Assembly: GCA_963682055.1 (NCBI GenBank)
Contig: OY821742.1
Coordinates: 21,327,635-21,391,634 of the forward strand
Origin: Primula veris
Lineage: Eukaryota; Streptophyta; Magnoliopsida; Ericales; Primulaceae
Direction: 5' to 3'
Length of the DNA: 64,000 nucleotides
The position numbers were made by a program, and so were the translations under genes. Position 1 is the first letter of the stretch. Each line of letters opens with the position of its first letter. Shown in pieces: positions 24,701 through 32,299 of this stretch. Under the pieces are notes generated by a model. It did no database searches. It saw nothing but the letters and a program-made list of their open reading frames with translations, and was not told where the DNA came from.

Positions 24701-27700
24701 TTTTCAAACCACTGGCCAAACCGTTGAACCGTAAAAAATATAAATTAGTTAAATATACATATGAATGATTAAATATACATATGAATAATCAAATATATAT
24801 AATAAACTATTTAACCGCAATAGATTGTGATCGATCAAGCACATAAGATTTTGGCTTACACCATCTTTTAATTTACAACTTTAAGTTGTCTGGGTATTTT
24901 ATATTTTTATGTCGCATGTTTAATTTTTTATTGCTCGTTTCTATCTTATTTTAATGGCCTAATGGACATGAATAAAAAAATGTTATGTCAATCTATTAGT
25001 GTTGTGCATGTATTATGCAATTAGCTTTAGTTTTTGAATGTTTAATTTTGAAGTTTTTGACTTTTATTTTTTTTAGTTTCATTTTTCTATTTTAGGGGTT
25101 AAATTTGCATTTTTTTAAGTTGAAGGAATAAAATAAACAAACCTTAAACCCAACCCGCACCCAATACGCTTAAAATGGATTAGGTTGGATTGAAATTTCA
25201 AATTTCAACAACCCACACCAAACCGAACCAGTTATTTTTTACGTGTTTTGGTTTGGATTAGCCTCAACCCGCAGCAAACTGAACCGTCCCCACCTCAAAT
25301 TTAACATATAATTAGCATTTTACAACTTATGAGGGATGGGTTAGAGCTCTGTCCGCCCTCGGGAGCTTTTTAGATTCAACATAAGCATAGACAAATAATA
25401 ATAACATGTATGAAAAAGATATTTACATAAATTTGTCACTGCTTGCATATTGCTTTACATGTATTGCATACTCGGTTACATGTATAATAATATATATTTT
25501 TTAAAAATACAATTTTATCCCTGCAGATATACATGTATGGAGTGTGTGATAAATATATATATATATATACACATATATATTATACTAATAACAGATTTAA
25601 TAGTTTTTTTTTATTTTTAATTAATATTTAAATTTAGAGTAGTATCAATTAGGGTTCTACTATATTTTTATTTGAGTTTTTATTACATTCGTTTTTAATT
25701 ATGTTCAATATTTATATTTTGGTTTATCAAATTATATATTGTATTTTATATATATTTGGAGTGATCAATATGTATCTCATTAAATAGAGAGTGTGAGAGT
25801 TGTGTGCAAATTGTGTGTCTAGCATCACCCTAAGCTATTATATGCAAGTAAATATCATTAGATGTATAGAGAACGCCAAATCTTTTCCGGTCATATCTAT
25901 CAAGGAGATATAATAAGTCAAATCATAAATCTCTTATCCAAGTAAGGCAACACAATTTCAACAAGTATTCCCCGACACGGGAAGGGAAGCATTGCCAACC
26001 TCACATACACGGAGGATATTAATCCGAGAAGTAGGTGATAAAGCCATAACTTTGGTCGGTCGCGTTAGGCTTTTCAACAATAATATAATAGTAAATCAAC
26101 TGTAAATAATGGACACTTCCCGATCTTTATTATTGCTCGGATTATTATCTTTATTCGGAATATTACACTTGCTCGGATTAGTATCTCTATTTTACAATTG
26201 TGCTCGATTTGACTATTTGATCTCTCTTCTTGGTCTTTCTCCCCTTTTATTCGGTGCTCGGCTTTATCTCTGCTCGGTTTATTTCTTGACGTGATATGCT
26301 TTGACTAATTTATCTCTTTTCTCAACTTCTCTCTATATTTTTTGGATAGATTTTCTGGTCCTTTTCTAGGAGGGGTAGTTGGCTATTTATAGGCAACTAT
26401 GCTTTCTAAGATGTTGACAAATGTCTCCATTTCAGGGGGTTTTTCAGACATGGGTCCCCAGTTGAGTGGACTTGGGCTTTTGATAGTAATACCTTATTTT
26501 TCTATAAAAAGCATGAGATGACCCATTTATAAATTGGGTTGATTATTACCCGAATAGAATATTCGGGTCTAATTTTTATGTTCTATCAGTAGGACATGCA
26601 TGCCTAGTGTAAAGGAGCCTTAACTCATATCTACGTGCATTCCGGGCGATCATGCCCCTTGGGTACACCTCATCCCAATTTGGAGCATCGCCTTGCGTTG
26701 CGAGAAGGTGATAAACTCGACGGATGTAGTATACCGATTTTTATAAATATATTTCAGATATATTTATTAAGATTATGGAAATATATCGTGTGTATCTTAC
26801 TGTATATGATTGAAAATATCATATCTATCAATAATTCCACTGGTTCCCATCTATATAAAGGAAATACCTATCAATGAATTGATCTCGAATATTCTTAACC
26901 CTACTCATAATTTTTGCATATTTCAATTGATATATCTTTAACCATTCGATATAGATCCCTTATTCAGGAATTAGAATATGGTCGGTAGACAATCCTATGG
27001 AGAGCCCCGACGTAGAGTTGTTACTTGTGCAAATTACATGAATCAATTATGAGCATAGATAGTAGAAAAAACTGTACAATGGAATTTTGCTATTGGTTCT
27101 AAGCATGCATGCAATGGATCTAGATTTAAAATCCATTCATTATGTATTTATCGGTTCAGTATGGGGTTTCATAGGTTTAATACATCAAACTATATGCTTT
27201 TAACGATTTGGATACCCACCTTTCAAATTTTCCAATTTAGGTATCATACTATAATAACTTTCCAATTTAGATACTACCGTCTAAATAAATCACGGAATCA
27301 TATCACGTGACATTTGACAAATATTAATTTGAGAGCCTAATTTGACAATTTTGCACAAAAACATGTCATCCTATAAAAACGTTCCCCCAATTTCTCGCGT
27401 AACAAAAATTTGGATTATATGCTATTTTTTTTATGTGTAAAATTGGAGGGAATTTTTTTCTAATATAACATATTTTTGTGTAAAATTATCAAATTAGCCT
27501 CTCAAATTAATGTTTGTCAAATGTTACTTGACATGATTCCGTGATTTATTTAGACGGTGGTACCTAAATTGAAAAGTTATTATAGTGTGATACCCAAATT
27601 GAAAAATTTAAAAGGTATGTACTCAAATCGTTAACAGTACTATAGTTTGGGATAGTAAATGTATTTTTCCCCTTCATTATGTATTCATTATATACTTCAT

Positions 27701-29347
27701 CCATCGCTTATTAATTGATTGGTTTGGAATGGTGAAGTATTTAATAGAGTGTTAATATTTATGTATGAAGTTACAATATTATAGAAAAGAGGCTGGATTT
27801 TTTCAATACAAAAATTCTGATTGTATTCACAAACTGTAAATCAGAAGTATGAACCGTACTTTCGATTTACGGTTTGCCTTTTTTTTTTTTTTATTTAAAA
27901 AAATCATAAAAAAATCATAAACATATAAAACTAGTTGTACTAGTTAAAAAATGAGTAAAAAATAATTGAAAGTTATTTTTGATTTTTTTACTGATTTTTC
28001 ATATATTTTTTACTTTTATTGCTATTTTTTACAAAACAAAATATCACAAAAATTGTAAAATTAATACAACATGGTTGAAGAAGTTAGGAATTGAGTCTAC
28101 AAATTTACAGAATTGTTTTGCCATGTTGTCTTAATTTTACAATTTTTATGGTATTTTTTTGTAAAAAATAACAGTAAAGGTCAAAATATTTATATAAATC
28201 AATAAAACAAATTAAAAATAACTTTGAAATATTTTTTATTCTTTTTTAACTAGTATAACTAGTTTTATATGTTTATGATTTTTTACAAAAAAAAAAAATA
28301 AAAAAATTGACAAATCGTAAATCTTCCGTGTTTGAGATTTACGGTTTGTGCGTGAAATTAGAATGTTGGTCGTGGAAAAATCCAACCTCTGCACAAGAAA
28401 ACAAAACTGTGCTCAATGATTTAGTAATGTTTCAAAATAGAATATATAATGATTAATTATTTAGAATCGTAATATGTATATAAAACATTCAATATCTTAA
28501 TAATGTCCTGATTACTTTCAAACCAGATAATTCGTATCCGAACTTTCCATGTTCAAATAGACAACGTTAAAACATGAAAGTACTTTTTCCTACGAAAATC
28601 CAAATATCCAAAAGATTTACAACCTTCTTTGAAAACAAATGATTCATTAAAAATATAAGTTCTAAGTTAAACGGTTGCCGTCACTTATTAGAATGATAGT
28701 CTCGTAGGCAAATAACATTTTCAAAAATAAATGTTTATCAAATTACTAAGTTAATTTTCATTTAGTCCCAAAATGTTTGTTTCATTACATTCACACGTAA
28801 ACACTAATCTTGAATTTTTAGGTTATTTTTTCTTTTTCGGTGACGTATTTTTTCAACAATTTCGATTGATGCTAAACGTGCCCATAGCTTAGTGATGTAT
28901 AACAACTTCTGAGTGATAAAATTGAGGAGCTATGAGTGGCCACTGGCCACTAATACTCATGATTGCAGAAGTTAAGCTTACTGATTCTAAATATATGGAA
29001 AAATATTATTTTTTGAACTTACATGTGCACTGGGATATATTTGTCGGAGCGTGGCAAGTAGTGGGAAGGCTTAGCGCAAGCGTGGCATTGATTTTGAGGC
29101 CAAGGCTCGGGTCATTTCGGTCTTTTACTAACACGCAAAGGCACTTTTTGTTCGTTTTGAGCACATCTCTCAGACCACTGCAACAGTCTAAGGTCGGAGC
29201 CTTGGCATCTCCGCTAGCGTATGGGAGACACGTGGCAAGACCCACCAGTGTGTTTGCGCACTCTTCTTTGTCTTTGTCAATGTTTGATTTCGCAAAGGTT
29301 AAGAAATACACTAACAGTAAGATAGATGTGAGGTGAGATGAGGCCAT
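5021..29347 (-). CDS. GPI-anchored non-specific lipid transfer protein (LTPG, YLS3-like), three exons
   Basis: Exons 29023-29347, 21194-21292 and 5021-5160 join to 187 codons. Residues 1-21 are a signal peptide (MASSHLTSILLLVYFLTFAKS). The eight-cysteine motif is complete: C30, C40, C55-C56, C69-x-C71, C98, C107, with spacing C-9-C-14-CC-12-CxC-26-C-8-C. Next come LLHLAPNSPDAKVF (110-123), a Ser/Thr/Gly-rich linker, and a C-terminal WFGVDM...HLLLNI tail of the GPI-signal type. Family knowledge: such proteins sit on the outer plasma membrane and bind lipids for cuticle or wall deposition. Splice sites are GTAAGT..CAG (intron 1, phase 1) and GTAACA..TAG (intron 2, phase 1). The introns are 7,730 and 16,033 bp because retrotransposons inserted. 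All exons are open, so the gene may still work. There are no cDNA data here to prove splicing. Confidence 0.87.
5498..6065 (-). repeat. Element A 3' LTR (left)
   Basis: 568 bp with TGATA...TATCA inverted ends. It matches the right LTR at all but three positions. TAAAT lies directly outside (5493-5497). Confidence 0.95.
6066..6078 (-). other. Element A polypurine-like tract
   Basis: On the minus strand GTCAGGGAGCACT abuts the 3' LTR. It is only partly purine. The same tract is kept in element B (36475-36487). Confidence 0.45.
6251..6259 (+). promoter_or_regulatory. TATA box of antisense gene 1, element A
   Basis: CTATAAAGG lies about 60 bases before the ATG at 6312. The same CTATAAAAGG box sits at the matching place in element B (36657-36666). 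Confidence 0.55.
6312..6632 (+). CDS. Small antisense coiled-coil protein 1 (element A)
   Basis: 106 codons on the strand opposite to gag-pol, nearest the 3' LTR. It starts MASSGSTGESSFNYISYLE, has a charged helical middle with repeated Lys/Leu, a KRAYKLAFKELHARS block near residue 80-95, and an acidic/serine end (DDDEEGSSSK). The frame is conserved, with mostly synonymous or mild changes, in element B (36719-37039). An AATAAA at about 6712 follows. I recognise no named family. The C-terminal KRAYKLA-KE--ARSK block recurs in the gene at 37344-37682, so the two are paralogues. The predicted coiled coil suggests protein binding; function unknown. Confidence 0.7.
   Translation: MASSGSTGESSFNYISYLETEIKKSHTANKKLVAKVSNYKKRLSDMDSDHHVTMADRDWAYEHIKKLEANLAKQKAAKRAYKLAFKELHARSRPSSDDDEEGSSSK
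6825..6950. repeat. Minisatellite of GGATGTAATAGA-type units (A)
   Basis: About six degenerate units of 20-23 bases built on CGGATGTAATAGATCTTT. Element B has a related array at 39128-39262. It lies between small antisense genes. Confidence 0.75.
7231..7238 (+). promoter_or_regulatory. TATA-like box of antisense gene 2, element A
   Basis: TCTATAAG lies about 105 bases before the ATG at 7336. It is conserved before the element B homologue (39487-39494). Confidence 0.45.
7336..7815 (+). CDS. Small antisense coiled-coil protein 2 (element A)
   Basis: 159 codons starting MSGPVVRYHAQMKGLDTEV. It has heptad-like helices (VRRRMARLEKEYGILALSL; LVERVRVLTTENNRLSSEN) and a serine-rich end (FSRSGSSVFPPIDP). 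The same frame is open in element B at 39597-40076. The asparagine/leucine pattern in the second helix looks like a leucine zipper, but there is no clear basic region before it. No known family is recognised. It starts MSGP like the 97-codon gene at 38281 in element B. Confidence 0.7.
   Translation: MSGPVVRYHAQMKGLDTEVSRVRRRMARLEKEYGILALSLFGSYPEETVKWTEISALSRQLDHLLLQRNHLANSWYDAEEIWDHSQDEFDNSPQGLANIMVKNARLVERVRVLTTENNRLSSENDDLVAMNDSYQARLNCSARFAFSRSGSSVFPPIDP
8036..8398 (+). CDS. Small antisense coiled-coil protein 3 (element A)
   Basis: 120 codons from MAPITRSASKKK, where I place the start because element B begins at the same residue (40310). A basic N-terminus is followed by PTFLLPRPPGFGEEDLTPL, then a long charged helix ending AISRLVREKERLEELLAKR. 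A TATA-like CTCTATATATG lies about 80 bases upstream (near 7956) and GAATAAAAC about 50 bases after the stop. Lys/Arg-rich start could be a nuclear signal (inference). Family unknown. Confidence 0.7.
   Translation: MAPITRSASKKKTLMEEEPTFLLPRPPGFGEEDLTPLQLKEIEMSWLKYDLMCARTEARRFKQYWDEEGTARFKAEQKCESQSYALKQAEMAISRLVREKERLEELLAKRDVAMGDSSKK
8399..9099 (+). other. Intergenic/promoter stretch before the spliced antisense gene (A)
   Basis: No open frame is conserved with element B here, although the nucleotide sequence is (compare 40673-41378). Its place suggests the promoter and 5' UTR of the spliced gene starting at 9100. No clear TATA box is seen. Confidence 0.4.
9336..10241 (+). CDS. Antisense gene exon 2, Transposase_28-like (element A)
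   Basis: 302 codons between TTTGTATAG and a GAG|GTATATG donor. The core GGLRLPF...SFFEAVQIAPAQLA-NGYRTL...LSELSGIPI matches the PF04195 pattern (LPLHPFF..LAPAQL.PN-type) from family knowledge. The preceding mini-exon is ATG ATT ACT|GTAAGT (9100-9108). The tail is rich in Lys/Arg, then acidic. It is nearly identical to 41640-42545 in element B. Confidence 0.7.
10886..11488 (+). CDS. Antisense gene exon 4, coiled coil (element A)
   Basis: 201 codons after the acceptor GAAGTGCAG. The first 110 residues are heptad repeats (KEKLVAEKKTLGENYDKLS; EKLKAEKESMAVKYGELEE), then a conserved non-coiled block (ANFSVYCAHVRALNFANVP) and a Pro/Thr tail. The donor is CCTCAG|GTGG. If not spliced the frame stops at 11500. 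Element B has extra heptads in the first coil. Confidence 0.65.
11521..11557. repeat. Poly(T) tract of 37 bases
   Basis: A homopolymer T run lies in the predicted intron between antisense exons 4 and 5. Element B has no such run at this place, so it expanded in A or is a sequencing/assembly weak point. Confidence 0.8.
13206..14056. repeat. 134-bp higher-order tandem repeat (element A)
   Basis: About five near-identical 134-bp units. Each is built of three related submonomers of 49, 48 and 37 bases, all starting GG(G)A-TTTCAT and carrying CCTAG(A/G)C. The flanks hold more degenerate monomers. It lies between the converging 3' ends of the antisense gene (stop 12996) and gag-pol (stop 14158). 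Open frames through it are by-products of the repeat. Confidence 0.9.
14158..20076 (-). pseudogene. Element A gag-pol polyprotein (one nonsense codon)
   Basis: 1,972 codons in a single frame. Gag core lies at about 300-440; the zinc knuckle at 605-618 (CAYHEDHGHLTEHC); protease around D744 (LVDQGAS, with Gln at the usual Thr/Ser site); RT 990-1170 with YIDD 1118-1121; first RNase H 1225-1385; archaeal-type RNase H 1396-1525 (HVDGSATKDGSGAG, NNEAEYEA); integrase zinc finger H1621, H1628, C1659, C1662; catalytic D1691, D1751, E1787 (D-59-D-35-E). A TAA at 15106-15108 (residue 1657) replaces the CAA kept in element B and cuts the protein inside the integrase zinc finger. The gag ATG lies only 80 bases from the 5' LTR. 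Confidence 0.93.
20135..20153 (-). other. Element A primer binding site
   Basis: On the minus strand TGGCGCCGTCTCCGGGAAT lies two bases inside the 5' LTR. The first nine bases match the tRNA-Asp-type site common in plant gypsy elements (TGGCGCCGT); the rest has a few mismatches. The assignment to tRNA-Asp is inference. Confidence 0.7.
20156..20723 (-). repeat. Element A 5' LTR (right)
   Basis: 568 bp with the same ends as the left LTR. TAAAT follows at 20724-20728. It is the promoter LTR for gag-pol. Confidence 0.95.
20502..20509 (-). promoter_or_regulatory. LTR TATA box, element A
   Basis: The minus strand reads TATAAATA in the 5' LTR. The box is unchanged in the solo LTR and both element B LTRs. 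Confidence 0.6.
20729..21193 (-). other. LTPG intron 2, remaining part next to exon 2
   Basis: AT-rich sequence between element A and exon 2. No feature is recognised. With 5161-5492 it makes up an original intron of about 0.8 kb. Confidence 0.6.
21194..21292 (-). CDS. LTPG exon 2
   Basis: 99 bases: two to finish a Ser codon, 32 codons (LLHLAPNSPDAKVFDDF...STPAK), one base of a Gly codon. The acceptor is TTCTTGTTCAG, the donor AAAG|GTAACA. The LLHL-PNSPDA-VF block is typical of the sequence directly after the last cysteine in YLS3-type LTPGs, which identifies it as the continuation of exon 1. Confidence 0.85.
21350..21500. repeat. GA-rich minisatellite
   Basis: Tandem GATCGGAGAGAGGAAGAAAGAG-type units of about 30-35 bases in LTPG intron 1, close to exon 2. 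On the sense (minus) strand it is a CT tract about 60 bases upstream of the acceptor. Confidence 0.75.
21685..22121. mobile_element. PIF/Harbinger-like MITE in LTPG intron 1
   Basis: Starts GAGCATCCATAAT and ends ATTGCGGATGCTC, flanked by TTA on both sides (21682-21684, 22122-22124), the duplication size of PIF/Harbinger elements. It is non-coding, with a (TA)n run at 21758-21787. It is homologous to 3511-3896. Confidence 0.8.
22125..24551. other. LTPG intron 1 sequence, no gene seen
   Basis: AT-rich, non-coding. A GC-richer stretch at 22540-22740 has a 77-codon open frame without a recognisable family. I see no splice-compatible exon. Confidence 0.5.
24552..25295. mobile_element. Degraded hAT-like non-autonomous repeat
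   Basis: Begins GGGTGGGCAAAAACCCGAAC and ends with the roughly inverse GAACCGTCCCCACCT. Both ends carry runs of AACCCGAACC-type words in opposite orientation, as in common plant hAT-like repeats. No clear target duplication was found. Confidence 0.45.
25296..26030. other. AT-rich spacer with short TA microsatellite
   Basis: (TA)n at about 25552-25568. Nothing else is recognised up to the solo LTR. Confidence 0.5.
26036..26588 (-). mobile_element. Solo LTR of the same Tat family
   Basis: 553 bp, TGATAAAG...TTCTATCA, flanked by the duplication GTAGG (26031-26035, 26589-26593). The sequence is closer to the element B LTRs than to element A (CAACAATAATATAATAG against CAATAATGATATAATGA). The clean duplication indicates that internal sequence was lost by LTR-LTR recombination. 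It lies in LTPG intron 1 in gene orientation. Confidence 0.93.
26594..27180. other. Intron spacer, nothing recognised
   Basis: No open frame of note, no repeat and no known motif seen. Part of LTPG intron 1. Confidence 0.5.
27181..27663. mobile_element. Fold-back element with long inverted arms (1)
   Basis: About 190-base arms are inverted copies: TTAACGATTTGG...CACGGAATCATATCACGTGA on the left and its diverged complement on the right (ACGATTTGAG, CACGGAATCATGTCAAGTAA on the complement). There is no coding capacity. The long-TIR form suggests a Mutator-like MITE, but no target duplication was confirmed. Confidence 0.7.
27789..28390. mobile_element. Fold-back element with long inverted arms (2)
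   Basis: Arms of about 280 bases, beginning GAGGCTGGATTTTTTCAAT and, on the complement of the right end, GAGGTTGGATTTTTCCACG. Shared blocks include CATAAACATATAAAACTAGT and ACAACATGG near the centre. Non-coding. It lies about 630 bases from LTPG exon 1. Confidence 0.75.
29023..29347 (-). CDS. LTPG exon 1 (signal peptide and eight-cysteine domain)
   Basis: 108 codons and one base, ending ACA T|GTAAGT, a consensus donor. I chose the ATG at 29345-29347 because it has a good context (AAAATGGCC) and starts directly at a signal peptide. The upstream in-frame ATG (29417-29419) would add 24 non-signal residues. All eight cysteines of the LTP fold lie here. Confidence 0.88.
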
Positions 29348-29422
29348 TTTTAGAGTGAGAATTGAGGAAGAGAAATTTGCTAACTCTTTTCTGATGTCGA
29401 AATTATATGTCTGTATCAAACA

Positions 29423-29430
29423 TTATATAA
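29423..29430 (-). promoter_or_regulatory. Candidate TATA box of the LTPG gene
   Basis: Minus strand TTATATAA, about 80 bases before the ATG, giving a 5' UTR of about 50 bases. Position-based inference. Confidence 0.45.
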
Positions 29431-29492
29431 TACAGGATAGGGAGAGTATCAGCCTACTGGTCACACACATGTATTTATGTACAAGTACACGC

Positions 29493-29495
<3 letters not shown>

Positions 29496-29533
<38 letters not shown>
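29496..29533. repeat. (TA)n microsatellite
   Basis: About 19 TA units in the LTPG upstream region. Confidence 0.9.
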
Positions 29534-29537
<4 letters not shown>

Positions 29538-30439
29538 CTGTTTATGAGTGTGTGTTAAAAATATCCCTTTATGAGTGTGTGCGGGGTATATATATGTACC
29601 AATTTATAATAAAATGAGATATTCAATATAATTCGGGGTTAAATTTATATAAGTTTCAAATATCAGAAACCAAATAAAATTAAACTAAATTACTTTAAAT
29701 TAAATTAACGGTAGTACCTGAATTATGAACATTTTAATAAATCGGTACATCAATTGTTAACTTTCGTATTCTGTTACCTAAATCATCAACATTAATTAGT
29801 ACAAAACGCTAAATTTATTTGTCTGTATCTAATTATGTCAATAAAATCTATCAATCATTCCAAATAAATCACTTTGTATCACTTTCTATCTTATGATAGA
29901 GAACATACTATCTTATCAATAAAAAGGGAATTGGAAAGGGTGAAAGGAAAGAAAATAAAGAAGATTTGGAGTCCTAAAAACACTGGGACAAGTAATGTGT
30001 TCTAATCTTAATTAGTGTATAATTGCTAATCCCTACTGCTAGTTTATCTTTTGGTTATTTTGGAAATCTGGCAATTTTAACTAACGTTTGGATCTTTAGT
30101 CAGATTAAAAAGTTTGTTTAAGTGGGGATTAGCAGTAGATCTTTACTGACTTGGTATATAGAGATTTAGTTTAGCTTTTGCATGCTTCTTTGTATAATTA
30201 GCATGATAAGATATCGTATATTAAATCAGTTTCTAGCTAATCAGTTTTACCAACTGAAAAGTTAGTCGGTTGTAATCGTGGTTATAATTTTGTTTGTAAT
30301 CTTGTTTGTAATATGGGTTAGGTCCCACTCTTTATTAATATATATGTCGGTTTAATTATAAAAAAAAACATACTAACTAATAAATAACAATAAAAATGAC
30401 TAAAACAAAACCACTCGTCGTATTACTTGGATTAATTAG
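29534..30439. other. Spacer between LTPG promoter and element X1
   Basis: No gene seen. 30250-30360 looks like a non-LTR or transcript 3' tail (TTTGTAATATGGGTTAGG ... TTATTAATATATA), but nothing upstream of it is recognisable. Confidence 0.4.
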
Positions 30440-30599
30440 GTATTCGTACAAAGAGTACATTATGAAAAAAGTTAATTAAGCATTGGTCCATAAAAATAAA
30501 ATTATTCAAGTATTGCTCACCCGGCCCTATAAAATTTAATTAAAAATTGGTCAATTATTTCTAAAACTAATTAAGTATGGGTCACCCACCCTAATTACC

Positions 30600-31140
30600 C
30601 AATAAACATAAAAATAAAATGAAAAAAATAGGAAAAACTCAAAAAATAAAAAAATTGGAAAAAAAATCATAAATATCAGAAAAAATTAAAAAAAAAAACC
30701 GAAAATACCAAAAAAGAAATGAAAAGACCTTTATAAAAGTCGAGAACCGGAAATAAAAACTCGGAAAAAATGGTGAAAAAACGAAGACAAATACAAAAAA
30801 CCAAAAAAAAATTGAAAAAAAATCGAGAATCCGAAAAAACCCAAAAAATAATAAAAAAATTTAAAAAAACCCAATAAAAATCAAAAAAATCCAAAATGAC
30901 AAAACAATGAAAAACGTTAAAAAATGTACTGAACCCGAAAAAGGGTAAAAAAAAATTTAAGAAAAAAACAAGAAAAATCTAAAATAACAAAAAAATGATA
31001 AAACCGTTCAAAAAAGTCGAGAATCCAAAAAAAAAACCCGAAAAATGGAATTAAAAAAACCAAGAAAATCCAAAAATCCAAAATCACAAAAAAATTTAAA
31101 AAAAGTCCGTAAAAGTCAGAAAAAGCCGGAAAGTCCAAAA
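30600..31140. repeat. A-rich low-complexity stretch of X1
   Basis: About 540 bases of AAAAA(T/A)CC(A/G)AAAAA-type words with strong strand asymmetry. Its minus-strand frames rich in Phe are artefacts. Confidence 0.8.
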
Positions 31141-31149
31141 AATATTAAA

Positions 31150-32220
31150 ACTTTAAAATAACTTGCAATTGTTTTCAAATGACTTCAAAATGACTCATAA
31201 TATTTTTAAAATTATTCGAGCTGTTTTTTAAAATAACTCAGACTGTTTTTAAACTTACTGAAAATGACTCATACTATTTTTTAAATGACTTAAATATGAC
31301 TCATACAATTTTTTAAATGACTCAGAATGTTTTTAAAATTATTTAAAATGACTCGGACTGTTTTTAAAATTACTTATATTGTTTCAAAATTACTCAGATT
31401 GTTTTTAAAATGACTGAAAATGACTCATACTGTTTTTAAAATGAATTAAAATTACTCAGTTTATTTTTAAAATGTTTTTAAAACGACTGAAACTGTTTTA
31501 AAATGACATAAAATGACTCAAACTGATTTTCAAATTACTCATACTGTTTTTAAAATTACTTAAAATAACTCAAACTGGTTTTAAAAAAACTTAAAAGGAC
31601 TCAAACTGTTTTTAAAATGATTTAAAATGACTCAGACTATTTTCTAAAATTACTCTGACTGTTTTTAAAATTACTTAAAATGACTCGGACAGTTTTTAAA
31701 ATGAATTAAATTGACTTAAACTGTTTTTAAAATGAATTAAAAAGACTCGGACTATTTATAAAATGACTTAAAATGACTCAGACTGTTTTTAAAATTACTT
31801 AAAATGACTTAAACTGTTTTAAAATTACTCAGACTGTTTTTTAAAATAACTTAAAACGACTGACACTAGTTTTAAAATGACTTAAAACGACTCAGACTAT
31901 TTTTAAAATTACTTTTATTGTTTTTAAAAATACTTGAAACAACTCAGACTCTTTTTAAAATGACTTAAAACGAGTCAGACTGTTTCTAAAATGATTTAAA
32001 ATGACTCAGGCTGTTTCTAAAATGATTTAAAACGATTCTAGCTATTTTTAAAATGACTTAAAACGACTATAACTGTTTTTAAAATGACTTAAAACGACTC
32101 AGACTGTTTTTAAAATGACTTAAAACGACTCAGATTATTTTTAAAATGAATTAAAATGATTCAGACTATTTTTAAAATGAGTTAGAGTATTTTTAAAATG
32201 AATTAAGACGACTCGGATTG
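31150..32220. repeat. Minisatellite with ACTCAGACTGTTTTTAAAA-type units (X1)
   Basis: Dozens of diverged units, commonly 30-33 bases, with consensus AAAATGACTTAAAACGACTC then AGACTGTTTTT. The same array type fills 59000-60440. Confidence 0.9.
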
Positions 32221-32299
32221 TTTTTTTTTAATTTTGGATTTTTGTTGATTTTTGATTTTTTGGGATTTATAAAAAAGAAAATGCCAAAAAAATACTACT

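Noticed and set aside
28932..29336. 134-codon plus-strand frame over LTPG exon 1
   Set aside because: Shadow of the minus-strand exon, which has a signal peptide, eight conserved cysteines and splice sites.
29496..29533. TA run as a promoter element of LTPG
   Set aside because: It is a long microsatellite about 150 bases from the ATG; the TTATATAA at 29423-29430 is better placed.
30676..31138. Phe-rich frames on minus
   Set aside because: Translation of an A-rich low-complexity tract.
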